A stretch of DNA of 64,000 bases from Anisus vortex (Eukaryota; Mollusca; Gastropoda; Planorbidae): contig OX421496.1 in assembly GCA_949126835.1 (NCBI GenBank), forward strand, positions 23,025,844 through 23,089,843, given 5' to 3'. How positions within the stretch are numbered: the first letter of the stretch is position 1; every line of letters starts with the position of its first letter. The position numbers were made by a program, and so were the translations under genes. The notes below the pieces were generated by a model. The model saw nothing but the letters and a program-made list of their open reading frames with translations. It was not told the origin of the DNA and did no database searches. This document shows positions 1 through 12,200 of this stretch, piece by piece.

Positions 1-1517
1 TAAAAGCGAAGCGTAGAGGATCACTTTGAAGAGACATTAATCCTATTAAAATATACTTTGTTACAAGTGATTCATGGGCCGACTATACAATGACATTTTA
101 ATTGTATATCAAAGCTCCATGACACTTATGGTTAGTGTATAAACAATCTTCATGTTATGGCTATGTTAGTCTTACATCATTAGTATATTGAATATACATG
201 AGACGACGTGGTCTAACTGCTGCTCATTATGTTGTCATTGCAATGCCAATGGGTTCAAATCCTGTAAAATATTTTTTGCTTACTCGTCATTTTGTTTGTT
301 TTACCGGGTCGGATTGTTTGAATTATTTTAAATCAATTTTAATGGGCACTGAAAGAAACCACACTGTGCTGGCTACACAATCACATACGTTTGGTAGACT
401 AAGGCCCTAGATCTAGTGAAGTTAAAAATAAACCAAACTTGCACGTTTTCATTTAAAGCTTTATTTTCGAAAAACAAACTCGATAGCTTTGATCAAATAT
501 TTCCTCGGGATCATATATAAATCCATAGATCTAGTCTTAGTCCTACATACAATTATATTGTTTTTAAAATACCTCAATACAATGTTGTTACTTGTACAAT
601 AAATTGTTGTATTAATGAGTTTATACACAATAATGGTACTAAGCTCTTCATAATTTAAATCTCAGTCCCTGGTGGTATAGCTTATATTTTTATCAAATAA
701 AATTTGCTGTATCAAACATTAAACCTACTTCTATATTATCCTTAGCAAATCAAAGGTACTGCATCGCGTGGGTTCGAAATAAAATATGTGAAGATGGCCC
801 AAGGGCATTCCACCATAAATTGTATTAAGGGTCTTAAATTCATAACAATATGTCAACCACACCCACGGTAAAATGAGATATAATTACCTTCTTTTTTGTT
901 GTTGTTGAGCTAATGCTCTTTTAACCTACGCTTTTAAGAGCTGCATTTGCCCAACTGTTAGGCTTATAAAAAAAAAGTAAAAAACAAAAAGAATATTTAC
1001 CAAGGTAACAAGAATATATATCTAATAAGTTAATGTATAATATTTGTTAGACATATATTATGTATCTTATTTATGGGATCTTTCAACTAAAGAAAACATT
1101 AACAAATTAGTACAAAATTTAAAAAACTATCTTTAATGAATAATCACAACTTACAAGGGTGACAATACGCCAAAAGATAAATCAGTAAACCCAGAAATTT
1201 TACATTTAGTGGAACCAAAAAGCAAGGTTCGAAGTAGCGTAGGCTAATAATACATGAAGCATTACATTTTAACTTAAAAATACAATTAAATAACGGTTAA
1301 ATAGCGGTTAAAAAGCGGTGCCCATAGAGATAGTACACATTTCTCAATCCTCCAGGAAGGGCAAATGCATAAAAGTTCTCTTTCTTCCTTAGTGGCATCT
1401 GGTCACCGAGTGGGTAGCCTGAAAAACCAGTAAAAAACTAATAGCTTTAAGTAAAAAAAAAAGTTTTATAACCCGCAAGTGACACTCACATACTGCTAAG
1501 GTCGCCTCTGTTTCCTG
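1..1517. other. AT-rich non-coding stretch
   Basis: Apart from the SINE-like scrap at 345-410 I see no coding pattern, splice-bounded exon or structured repeat. It could be intergenic, or part of a long first intron of CLCA if that gene's signal-peptide exon lies left of the window. Confidence 0.5.
345..410 (+). repeat. SINE-like fragment
   Basis: It contains GTGCTGGCTACACAATCAC, the core word also seen near 12645, 15470, 43390 and 47965. The short ORF across it has no recognisable product and is taken as chance. Confidence 0.4.
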
Positions 1518-1628
1518 GGAAGATGATACCGGCACATTCTAAAGAACCAATAGAAAGGTGATTCCGGCGCACTCCAAAGAACCACTGGAAAGATGATTCC
1601 GGCACACTCCAAAGAACCACTGCGAAGA
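1518..1628. repeat. Three-copy 35-36 bp tandem repeat
   Basis: Three successive units share GATTCCGGCACACTCCAAAG and AACCACTGGAAAG with small changes. It directly precedes the LINE scrap at 1650 and could be part of that element. Confidence 0.75.
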
Positions 1629-1639
1629 ACACATCTGCA

Positions 1640-1810
1640 ACATTGTCACAAGGAACAGGAAACAGAGATAAACAGTAGAAGAAAAGGATGGCTAGGCTAC
1701 GTTGTCCGCATAGACAGGATAGGACTTAGAAGCATATCCCTGAGCTGGACACAAAATGGAAAGAGCAAAAGAGAAGACCGTTAGACACATGGAGAATCAT
1801 AGACGAGGCT
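1640..1810 (+). pseudogene. LINE reverse-transcriptase C-terminal remnant
   Basis: The frame starting at 1593 reads RRKGWLGYVVRIDRIGLRSI, then SLSWTQNGKSKRE, and hits a stop before THGES. It resembles the post-RT tail of non-LTR elements ('R..WLGH..R......K..L.W...GKRKRGRP..TW'). It is short, stopped and degenerate. Confidence 0.6.
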
Positions 1811-2120
1811 TAACTCTCTTATATTTTGATTTCTGTTAACTATGACAATTTTGCGATTTAAACTCCATAAATTTTGTACTCTTTTAATTATTACAATTCT
1901 GAAGTTTAACTCTCACATATTTTGTACTCTGTTAATTGTATAGCGATTCCAAAGTTTAACTATCATATTTATTTTCCTTTAATTTAAGAGATTCCGAGGC
2001 TAATCTCGCGCATACAGTGTACCCTGTTAACAATAACGGTTCCCATTCCTAGGTTTTACTCCCACATACAGTGTTCCATCTTAACTGTAGGCCTACTAAT
2101 TCCTAAGTTAAACTCACTGA
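1810..2120. repeat. Degenerate ~55-60 bp tandem repeat
   Basis: CTC(A)CATATTTTGTACTCTGTTAA and AAGTTTAACT recur every 55-60 bases with strong divergence. The unit boundaries are uncertain. Confidence 0.5.
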
Positions 2121-2124
2121 TCTC

Positions 2125-2195
2125 TAAAAAGAATGGATTAGGCTCGGAAGTAAGATTTTTGAGGACATTTCCGCCATTTTGTTTATACTGTCACA
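2125..2195. repeat. Dispersed repeat shared with 41996-42067
   Basis: AAAAAGAATGGATTAGGC, then GGAAGTAA, then TTCCGCCATTTTGTTTATAC occur in the same order and spacing in both places. Similarity ends sharply on the right, as at an element terminus. The inner GGAAGT...ACTTCC can pair. Confidence 0.65.
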
Positions 2196-3475
2196 TTGTT
2201 CCCTGCCAAGCTATATCGATTCTGATATCAAATTCAACGAATCAGATTGCATCCAAAATTTTGGAAAATAGCTAAACTGTTTGATTTGAGTTTGAAAGCT
2301 AATTTTTTTGTTATAACTTTAGTCTCAGCGAGCCAATCATTATTTAAAGTTTATAACAATATAATTTAAAAGAAAATTGACTCATTTAGATTAAAATAGG
2401 TCTAGAGTCCATACCTCTGGGCTTGTCGAATGAAACAATATATAATTATTTGATTAAAGCTTCGTAAATATAATAAGAAAATAAATTTCACAGTGTATTA
2501 AAAAGAAAACAAACTTAATTGAATGTACAATTTCATTTGGAAATAAAAATTCGTTAAGTAATTAGGCCTAATCAGGAATGCCCAGTAATTAATACATTTA
2601 ATAGCAGCATTATAAGACACAGGAGAACTTCGAAGTGTAGTCCGGTTAACCCCAACTCTCCCCCCCCCCCCTTTTTTTTCCCCAGCTCAGCCGTAAGATA
2701 TATTGTGTCAGGATGACCCGAGCACACATTTTGAATAGATTAATTTACTACATAATGCAATTAGCTGTTGCTTGTGTGGAAACATGCAGACTTCCGCTTT
2801 GTATTTCTTAATTATTAAAAAAATGTTTAGATCTAGTTTTATTTATATAGAGAACTGGACCACGCAGTGGCATCGAATCTAGGTAATTAGAGAAAATGAC
2901 GCCTGGGGTGGGAATCGAAATTGGCGCCCATTGAGAAAGTAAGTTTTTTTATTTATCAGTAAGCTAACGTACGTAGTTAAGAAATTGTCAATTGTACTCT
3001 TATCGAAACTTTGGCGCTTTAGACGGTCTAAATTTGTCTAAATGTTCATATAGATGTCTATATGTTTGTTACTTGAAAATTTCCGAGACATTTTGTTTTT
3101 AAAACATTGAACGCATTTTGAAAACAACTATAACTAGTTTTTAATATGGTTCAATGGAATCGACGGAGAAATTACTAGTCAAACTAAAGGATTAAAAAAA
3201 TGTTATCCATAAAGTCTATATTGTTCGGCAATTGCATATTTATATTTTGCTGTGATGATTTTAGATTCATGTACAAGTCTTAATGAGGCCTGACCTTTCG
3301 GGTTCAATGCTTTCATGAACTTCCGGTTCACTTCCGGCAACACACTGTAAATAATGTTTTCGGCTTGTTGTAAGTACATGTAGAATATAGCTCAAGTTTT
3401 TATTTTTGTATTTGTTGTAATTTAAGTAAAAAGAATAAATACATAAAATGTGGTCGAATTTGAGGTCTATTTCAA
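2196..3475. other. AT-rich non-coding stretch
   Basis: I see no gene. It contains a C-run/T-run near 2660 and, at 3272-3330, a block related to 9612-9665 (shared GTCTTAATGAGGC and GTGAACTTCC-like words), probably another dispersed repeat. Confidence 0.45.
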
Positions 3476-3719
3476 TTGGACATTGTTTAACTGTTGCCAA
3501 ATCGAATAACCTATATTTTTAGAAGATTAATAACTGAACATTCTTGGACTCTGCTAAAACCTATTATTTCAAAAAAGATCAAGGCATTAATATTACAATT
3601 TTCCAATTAGTGTTGGAATTATTTACAAAATGTGTGTATGAGGAAAGGTCTAAGTCCACGCTCGCCCCTCATCGCTGAAACTCTGTCCCCAACTGCTAGA
3701 TTTTAGAGTCTTTAGGGCC

Positions 3720-5265
3720 TATCTACTGGACATTGTTGAAATTTGCGATAACTTTGAAGATATTAGAATCTTTTTCTGCTAGACATTGTTGAACTCTGCC
3801 AAAGCCGGTTGGATGTAATTATCTTATTTACTAGACATTGTTGAACTCTGCCTGTTGGATGTTTTGTTCTATTTATCTACTTGACATTGTTGAACTCTGC
3901 CGAAGCCGGTAGAATGTAATTCTCTTTATTTACTAGACATGGTTGAACTCTACCTGTTGGGTGTTTTGTTCTTTTTATCTACTGGACATTGTTGAACTCT
4001 GCCGAAACCGGTTGGATGTAATTCTCTTTATTAAGTAGACATGGTTGAACTCTACCTGTTGGGTGTTTTGTTCTATTTATCTACTGGACATTGTTGAACT
4101 CTGCCGAAACCGGTTGGATGTAATTCTCTTTATTAAGTAGACATTGTTGAACTCTGCCTGTTGGGTGTTTTGTTCTATTTATATACTGGACATTGTTGAA
4201 CTCTGCCGAAACCGGTTGGATGTAATTCTCTTTATTAAGTAGACATTGTTGAATTCTGCCTGTTGGATGTTTTGTTCTATTTATCTACTGGACATTGTTG
4301 AACTCTGCCGAAGCCTGTTGGATGTTTTGTTCTATTTATTTACTAGATATTGTTGAACTCTGCCTGTTGGATGTTTGTTCTATTTATCTACTGGACATTG
4401 TTGAACTCTGCCGAAGCCTGTTGGATGTTTTGTTCTATTTATTTACTAGATATTGTTGAACTCTGCCTGTTGGATGTTTGTTCTATTTAGCTACTGGACA
4501 TTGTTGAACTCTGCCGAAGCCTGTTGGATGTTTTGTTCTATTTATTTACTAGATATTGTTGAACTCTGCCTGTTGGATGTTTGTTCTATTTATCTACTAA
4601 ACATTGTTGAACTCTGCCGAAGCCTGTTGGATGTTTTGTTCTATTTATTTACTAGACATTGTTGAACTCTGCCTGTTGAATGTTTTGTTCTATTTATTTA
4701 CTAGACATTGTTGAACTCTGCCTGTTGAATGTTTTGTTCTATTTATTTACTAGACATTGTTGAACTCTGCCTGTTGGATGTTTTGTTCTATTTATTTACT
4801 AGACATTGTTGAACTCTGCCTGTTGAATGTTTTGTTCTATTTATTTACTAGACATTGTTGAACTCTGCCTGTTGAATGTTTTGTTCTATTTATTTACTAG
4901 ACATTGTTGAACTCTGCCGAAGCCTGTTGGATGTTTTGTTCTATTTATTTACTTGATATTGTTGAACTCTGCCGAAGCCTGTTGGATGTTTTGTTCTATT
5001 TATTTACTAGACATTGTTGAACTCTTCCGAAGCATGTTGGATGTTTTGTTCTATTTATTTACTTGACATTGTTGAACTCTGCCGAAGCCTGTTGGATGTA
5101 ATTCTCTTTATTTACTAGACATTGTTAAACTTTGCCTGTTGGATCTTTTGTTCTATTTATCTACTTGACATTGTTGAACTCTGCCTGTTGGATTATTCTA
5201 CTCTGACCCCAGTAAATTTTAAAATCTTTATCAATTGAATATTCTTGAGCTCTGCCCAAACCCGT
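3720..5265. repeat. 49/55-bp minisatellite, about 25-30 units
   Basis: Units contain GACATTGTTGAACTCTGCC, an optional GAAGCC insert, TGTTGGATGTTTTGTTC and TATTTATTTACTA. Units without the insert are 49 bp and those with it 55 bp. In 4300-5000 the two forms alternate. The edges decay, with weak unit-like words back to about 3476. The short ORF inside (4453-4665) is a product of the repeat. Confidence 0.92.
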
Positions 5266-5683
5266 TATTTAAAAACGCAAAATAAGACAATTATATTAAA
5301 ATGGTCCAATTATGGATTGTCAGAAGTATTTCCTGTATGTGTGAGGGAAAGAACAGATCGAGTTAAAAATTCATTTTTCTAGTCAAACGGAGTATAAGAG
5401 AGAATTCGAGTGAAAATAGAGGAAAAAAAAATATAAGGAGAAATAAAGAGAAATCTATTACTTATTTCTAATTGATAAATAGAAAATGTCCATAAATCAT
5501 AAAGTCCAAGTAAACTATAAAATGAATATAAGATCCTTTCTTTGTTCAGATATTGAAATAAAAAACTAAAAGTAAAGTGTCCCAGCGTACCTAACTGTGA
5601 CCGTTATTTTGTTAATGTACTATATATATTTTAAATCCTCACACTAACTATTCAATAGGAATCAATCAGATTCAGATTCCGGG

Positions 5684-5790
5684 ACACCTCTCAATCCCGG
5701 GAACGAATTCCAGCTTTCACCGGCATTCTAATCCAGGACCTTCAGTACGCCAGTTGAATGCGCTGCCGCTCGGCCGCTGAACACTTAGGA
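5684..5790 (-). repeat. tRNA-derived SINE head
   Basis: On the minus strand it reads GGCCGAGCGGCAGCGCATTC (A-box-like) and then GGTCCTGGATTAGAATGCC (B-box-like) at tRNA-like spacing. No full cloverleaf or anticodon stem is evident, so I call a SINE head and not a tRNA gene. Confidence 0.5.
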
Positions 5791-8164
5791 TCTAAAAAAA
5801 ACCTGGCTATTATTTCTTTTTGAAAAAAAAATCATACGCCCAGAAGTCGGAAATACATTTTTTCTTTCTAAAATAAAAGGCCGGATATTGTGCTGGCGAA
5901 ATAATCCCCATGTAGCCTATACCTTGACCACGTTAAACACAGGTAAGCCCCACCTTCTTCACCTTCCCTATCAACCAAAAGGTTACGGAGACAAGGAATT
6001 TCACTTAAACGAAGCCATTACATAAACGAATAGGAGTGTATTGTTTCATTATTGTCTCCCTCCTATATTATGATGTACGTTTTTTTTTTTTATTATTAAT
6101 TTTAACTGTGGTGCATTATAATAGCTTTACGCAAATTCGGGCGTTTTTTGTTTTACTTCTTACACAACTGGTAAACTCTGGTGTAAACTTATGTAAATTC
6201 AGAGCCGAGAGAATGTGACATATAACTGATTTATGCCCTCACCAACCCAACTGTAACCGCTTCTTTTTTTTTCTCTTTTTTTCTCTCTAAAGTTACGTAT
6301 TTCCACACAAAGTCTGTCAGCATAAGAAAACTTTTTTTTTTTTTGACGTGGCCTTAAGAAATCTAATTTTAGACTTCAGCACTTGGCGTAACCACGACTC
6401 CAGAGTAATGTCCTTTTTATTTTATTTACTTTAATTATTGTGCGTTTATTGCGAGATTAAAATCTAATGTCTCCACGACCTAGAATTGTGACAAGTCTAC
6501 TGCAGTTGAAACAGAAGATATTTATAAACATGTCATATGACATCTTGCTACTAACAAAAAAAATAAAAATTATATAAATGAATTTAAAGTTGTTGTTTTT
6601 TTTTTATAATTTGCTTGAACTAAATATTTCATTATAAGACATTTGCATTTTTACATTTTTAAAACGACATTAGTTTCGGCTTATCCCAGCTTTTCTCACA
6701 GATTTTTAAAACGACATTAGTTTTGGCTTATCCCAGCTTTTCTCACAGATTTTTATGTTGTTTTCGGAATGTATGCCGAGAAAAACAAACTTGGATAAGC
6801 AAGATGGCGCTGGGTTTGGCGACACTTGGAAAATGGTGTATGCTTTCCTATAAAAAAGTTATGATAATATCCACAATTGTGCTTTTATAATATATATATA
6901 GGCCAGAGGCCCTGATAATGTTCAACTTGTTCTTTTACCCAGTCTGTGGGAGAGACTTTATGTTGTCTTTTTTTTTTATTTACTCTGTACATTAAACTTT
7001 CAGTTTTTCATTGTGTCCATTGATTTACCCATTCTTCCTTAAAACTTTTTCGTTTAAAATTCTATATACTCTGTTGTAACTGACAGGTCTGTCATATTGG
7101 TCCATGTTACTCCCTTTCTAGACAACATGTCAGCTGTTTCGTTGCTTAGTATGCGCACTATAAAATGTCAACAAAACTACATTGAAAAAACGTATTACTA
7201 GTGGTTGAGGTCCTATTTAAGTTAAAAGATTAACATTGTATGTAATTGTACTATATTCCCATTTCCCCCTCCCCCCTTCATTTTTCTTATCTAAAGAATT
7301 TTTTTTTAAGTGTGTAAATTTTCCAATGGGTGTTTCATTTGAAACTTCTTTATAGAAGGAGCGTCTGTAATGTATAAGATAAGATAAATTGAACCCACAT
7401 CACTTTTCCAAATTAGTATTTTATTTTGCTTATGGTAACAGACAGAGGAATTCTAGCATATATCCTACTATTGTTAAATAGCATTTAAGAGTTATTTTCT
7501 TGTTACATTTGTAAAGAAATTGTATTGTTTGACCTTTTTTTTTCGACTTCATCAACATGTTGATTCGTCGAGACATTTTATTTTCTTCCTATTTAAAATT
7601 CAAGCAGCCCAATGGGCAAAAAATAAAATTAATGTGAAATGGCTATCTAAGTGACTGCCACCAAGTAATCGTTTTTAAAAACTTTTTTTATTTTTGCAGC
7701 AAAGCTATTTAAAAATGCTAGTTAGGAGAAATGAAAAAAATTGTGTCCAGAATACAAATTCGCTGCTGAAAGTTAAAAACAAAGTAAACGTTGGTTTTTT
7801 ATCTACCGCTCTTCGTTGTATCTAGAATTTTTTGAAAATTGCCCCTTGCATTCGCCGAGGCCGAAAATCTTGTTTTTAGGAAGTATTCGGATCAGAATAC
7901 AAATTGTTACACATTTTAAGAAAAGCTTATATTTCAATGAATGAGATACATTTTATTACACGATAGGCCTATTGTATTACTAATGTTTTTGTTGTAAGTA
8001 AGCACATAACGGGAGATGTGGGGCTTAAGGAAAAATCGGGTGTGTTAAGTTTACATTATCAAGAGAAAAATATGTGCATATTAATATGTTAGTGAAACTC
8101 CGGAGTTACCACTACTACTCGGGATTCGGCAAAAAGTACGTCTAAAAAAATATTCGGATTCGTC
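5791..8164. other. AT-rich non-coding stretch with a small tandem duplication
   Basis: I see no coding pattern. At 6656-6755 a 47-bp unit (AAAACGACATTAGTTT, CGGCTTATCCCAGC) occurs twice with one difference. At 7355-7390 GCGTCTGTAATGTATAAGA resembles words near 31205 and 31835 and is probably a dispersed-repeat tail. Confidence 0.45.
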
Positions 8165-8398
8165 AATCGGTTAGAAATCGTCTTCTCGGTTAGGCCATAG
8201 TTGTATGTGCCAAGGAACCAAATTCAACCAATGGCCACACAAACTCTTCGGGGTCATAGTTAGTCGGGCCAAAGGTCGACTAGCGAGTTGTGGCCAGGTT
8301 ATTTTTTTGGAGTGGAGATAGGTCTTCATTCTCCTGCCCGAGGCCATAGATATGCTGCTTGTCCACAAACTTGATGTCACTGAAATAGAATTGTACAC
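8165..8398 (-). pseudogene. Possible minus-strand exon or decayed coding fragment, product unknown
   Basis: On the minus strand AAGCAG (an acceptor-like end) precedes 8398. One frame then reads VQFYFSDIKFVDKQHIYGLG and onward to NNLATTR, a TAG at 8280-8282, then STFGPTNYDPEEFVWPLVEF. The composition is protein-like on both sides of the stop. A different frame is open without a stop (75 codons) but looks less like protein. I recognise no family. Confidence 0.3.
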
Positions 8399-9066
8399 CT
8401 GCTTGTGTATGACGTGACCTTGCTTTACTTATGTTGAACATTACCTTCGTTACATGTCATAATATTATATAATTAATTAGAATGCATATGTATGCGTGAT
8501 ATAGACTAGGCCATAAACAATTCATAATGTATGCTAAAGAGATCTAGCCAATGTACATACAAACATAAAAGCATCATAATTTTGTTTACATAAATATAAT
8601 AAATTTATTTAATCCGATTCCTTTTTTAAAGTCAAATAAAATTCCCTTGCATACATATCGTCCATCAGATCTATTAAAATATACTAATCCCACGTGTCTG
8701 CCTGATTATCATTTTGACGTAAAAAATAACCCAAGAAGATGTGCAGTGAAATACAGTAATTATAGGGCTTGGCTTGAAAAGTGTACACATATTAAACTTG
8801 TGCTGACCACGTTTGTTAATTAGGCCAGTAATCGGCAAACTTTTCAGAATACGAGTCCATTTACAAATTTTATTTAATCATCTATGTATTTATAATATTA
8901 ACTTATGGCAATATTTTTTGCTGTTGTAAATGTGATATATTTCGTTAATGTCATTTTTGCCTTTGAGAAAAATTTTTCATATTAATACAAATTGTGCAAC
9001 CCTCAACCAGCATCGATTATAAATCTAATTCCATACAATGATATGTTATGTTTCTTTCATCTACAG
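8399..9066. other. Non-coding DNA upstream of the first traced CLCA exon
   Basis: I searched for the signal peptide and the conserved 'NGY...VVAI' strand of CLCA and found neither. This is probably intron sequence. Confidence 0.45.
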
Positions 9067-9227
9067 TATTTTCTCACCGCAGCGTCCAACACATTGTTTA
9101 AAGCCACCAAGAATAAAATCTATTTTCGTGAGTTCATCATTGTGGTGCCAGAAGATTGGAAGCCAAGACAACGTTATGAAAATGCATTAGACGTAGAGTT
9201 GGACAGAGCTCAAATCATCATAGACAA
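9067..9227 (+). CDS. CLCA: CLCA exon 1 of those traced (N-terminal domain start)
   Basis: Acceptor CTACAG precedes 9067 and donor GTAACT follows 9227. The peptide runs from [14 protein letters not shown] to [11 protein letters not shown] and matches the CLCA stretch in which 'ASTYLFEAT' leads into 'ILIPE.W'. It starts in phase 0 and ends in phase 2. A Met at 8992 in the same frame lies before the acceptor and gives no signal peptide, so I treat this as an internal exon. Confidence 0.88.
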
Positions 9228-12200
9228 GTAACTTTCACTCTTGTAACCTTTGTAAATACCACTAAATCTCAGGTCACAGTTCTTGATCTTTTGATCCAAA
9301 GATTGGACTACGCCATGATTTTATATAATATCTCGCTTTTGTTACATAAAGGAAACACATTTAGGCGACAATTCTAGTCTATATTAATATCACAAGCTAT
9401 ACTTCAGTGGAGTTCTTTTTTTATTAAATCAATGAGCCATTGTTTCTATTGTGTGGAAATGAAAGAGTTGTATGTGCTTCACTTGTTGAAGTTTTGTTCT
9501 TTATTTAGTCACAAATAAACTTGCTATTGCATTATACCTACATATTTCACAGCTTATATTAAACGTTATTGGAAGTAATGTAGCATATTATTGCTTGTTT
9601 ATGTCCATGGACAAGTCTTAATGAGGCGTGAGCTTTTGAACGCGAATGTTCGTGAACTTCCTGTTCTATTTTTAAACTAATAACAAAAAAAGTATGCTTG
9701 TGCTGGTGTTTGACAATTGATTTCAATCTCGACGGCCAGTTCTAGTCTTTTAGAATTATACAAAGGATACAATATTAGTTATGAGGAATCCGTTTTTAAC
9801 ATCAAAAGTGAACAGGCGATCATTAATACTCAAGTGTTAGTCGCGCGACGTTAAATTTTTATTTGTTTACAAAATAAATGAGTCAAGATTTGCGTTTTCT
9901 TGGTTATTGAAAAACAAAATGCGTAAATTCATAAAAACAAATAACAAAAATTCTTTTGCATTAAGCAATAAGTTTGACATTTTAAAAAGGTGATTATTCC
10001 CTTCTGACTTTCACAAAACATTGTTTTGCTTTGTAAACATCTATTGGAAATGAAATAAATTTTAATCCCCAACAAATTTGAGTACAACCAGTAAAGTAGC
10101 ACACAGACATTGTATCGAAGAAAATGATCGAATAAGAAAGGAAATGTTTTTGCACGTGACCTTTTATGCATGCATACACGTTAAGACTTGTCAATTCCAA
10201 TTAACTCGTTTAATCCATAGTTTTTCTCCTCCTGTTGTAAATGAGCAGAAAGGCATAATGAAAATATCCTGACAACAGTTTTAACAAAAGAAACGCTATA
10301 TCAGAACTGTTTAAAAATTGATACAGCTTTTGTCATTCTTATAGTCGATTACCGGAAATTCGACCATTAAAGTGTGTAATCGTAGACAAAATATGTTTTT
10401 GTAAAATATGAAGTTTAATATGATGATAAGATGTTATGATTGCTATAGGAGGTAACCGTGATTATGGTTGTTACTGAAATTTTAGCTACTGGTGTCGTCA
10501 GTTGATCTATTCTATTTCATCATGTACTTGTGTTTTATAAACATTATATATAGTTGTATAATATAAGGTTTGACAATGATTATCTTAACATTATCAGCCA
10601 ATAACAATAAAATGAAGATTGAGATAACTGCGTATTAATTAGTTTGCCCCTGATTAATTATTCAGATTTCTTTTAAATTGTTTTATAATTATCTATTTAT
10701 TTTATATATGTATGAATCAATCTATATGAGCCATTTTTTTTTTGGTGTTTTTTTTTAGAGCAAATCCAGCTTATGGTCATGCTCCATACGTCAAACAATT
10801 TGCAGAATGTGGATCACCAGGTCTGTACATTCATTTAACACCAGGTTATCTTCTAGACGACGCTGTTATACAGAAGTGGGGGAAACCGGGTAAGTCAATG
10901 CTTTTCTATTAGTAGAATTGTGTACAAGAAAATACATCAAGTTAGTTTTTTGTTTTAAGAATGATCAAGTTATGTAAAAAAATAAATGAATAAACTGATT
11001 ACATATTTGGATGTACACACTGAATCAGGGGAAAAAATTTCTAGAATAATGACATCTTTATGAAATGTTTGTACTTCCCAGAGAAAACCATAGTCCATGA
11101 ATGGGCACATCTGCGCTGGGGTGTATTTGATGAATATCCAATCGACGCTCAAGATGATGCTTTTTATAGATACGCAGGTCTTTGGCAGCCCACCAGGTAA
11201 ATTAATGTAATAACAGCTATAGTGTTTGGCAGCCCATAAGGTAAATTAATGTATTAACAGCTATATTGTTATGGATCACTGCTAGTTCATATATTTACAG
11301 GTACATTGGGCCTAGTATGGATTACTACAAAGGTAGGCCTATATATCGGAAATAAAGAATTTTAACTATGTTGAAGATGAAGCTTTAAAAGAAACATTAT
11401 TATGATAGGCCTATAGAAAAGTGTAAAGCTATCAAAGAGTTTTTTTTTTAAGTCTAACTATATTGAACCAGTGCTTCCAAAAACAGTCTCAGCGTCCGAC
11501 GCCTTAGTTGAAATAAAGCTTCACCCATGACACCCTTTCCCAAAGTTTGGCGAATTTTAACTTTTTACTACATCGAATCGAAAATAGAAAAGAAAAAATA
11601 GTTATGAAAGACTTTACAACTTTCTGAAGTGTGTGTGTGTGTAGAAATGAAGCGACTTTCCATGGCTCCGCAATGCTCACATTTCGGGATCTACTGCCAT
11701 AAACTTTCGGCTATTACGTAAACAGGTGTTTAGATTCATAAACTTAGACTATAAAGTAATTCAAGAGTGTACAAATAAATAGTAAGTCTACAAGACAAGC
11801 TAACAAAAAAACAACAAAAAAAAAAACAACAACACTGTGTTAAAAAAAGGCAAGTAGTTTGTGCGCGAGCCGAACATGGGGTAATACTCCGTCTTGTACT
11901 TTTGACGAACAGCGGCAGTGACAAATGAGTTGTCACCAGAAACACAGCATGGAGGTGTTCTAAATATAGTAACATGCGTTCGGTGTAAACACGTTGTTCG
12001 GTTGGACAGCCTTATTGGACAAAGAACCACAACCCATGACATCAAAACAACTTGATATAAAAGAAAAAATAAACAAACAACAAAAATAGAATGATGTATT
12101 CTAAATCTTTGGGCTACACCTGTGTCCCCCAGTGATACAATCTGCTCTATTTATCCATAAGGAAATGCACTGGAATCGACGTTACCAGGTCAAAAGGTCA

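Noticed and set aside
6786..6890. A small ORF starting at the AAGATGGCG context near 6800
   Set aside because: It gives about 28 residues with no signal peptide or splice donor in phase with the CLCA exon at 9067.
8992..9066. Translation start of CLCA at the Met at 8992
   Set aside because: The 25 residues before the acceptor at 9067 give no signal peptide and no CLCA match, and CTACAG is a good splice acceptor.
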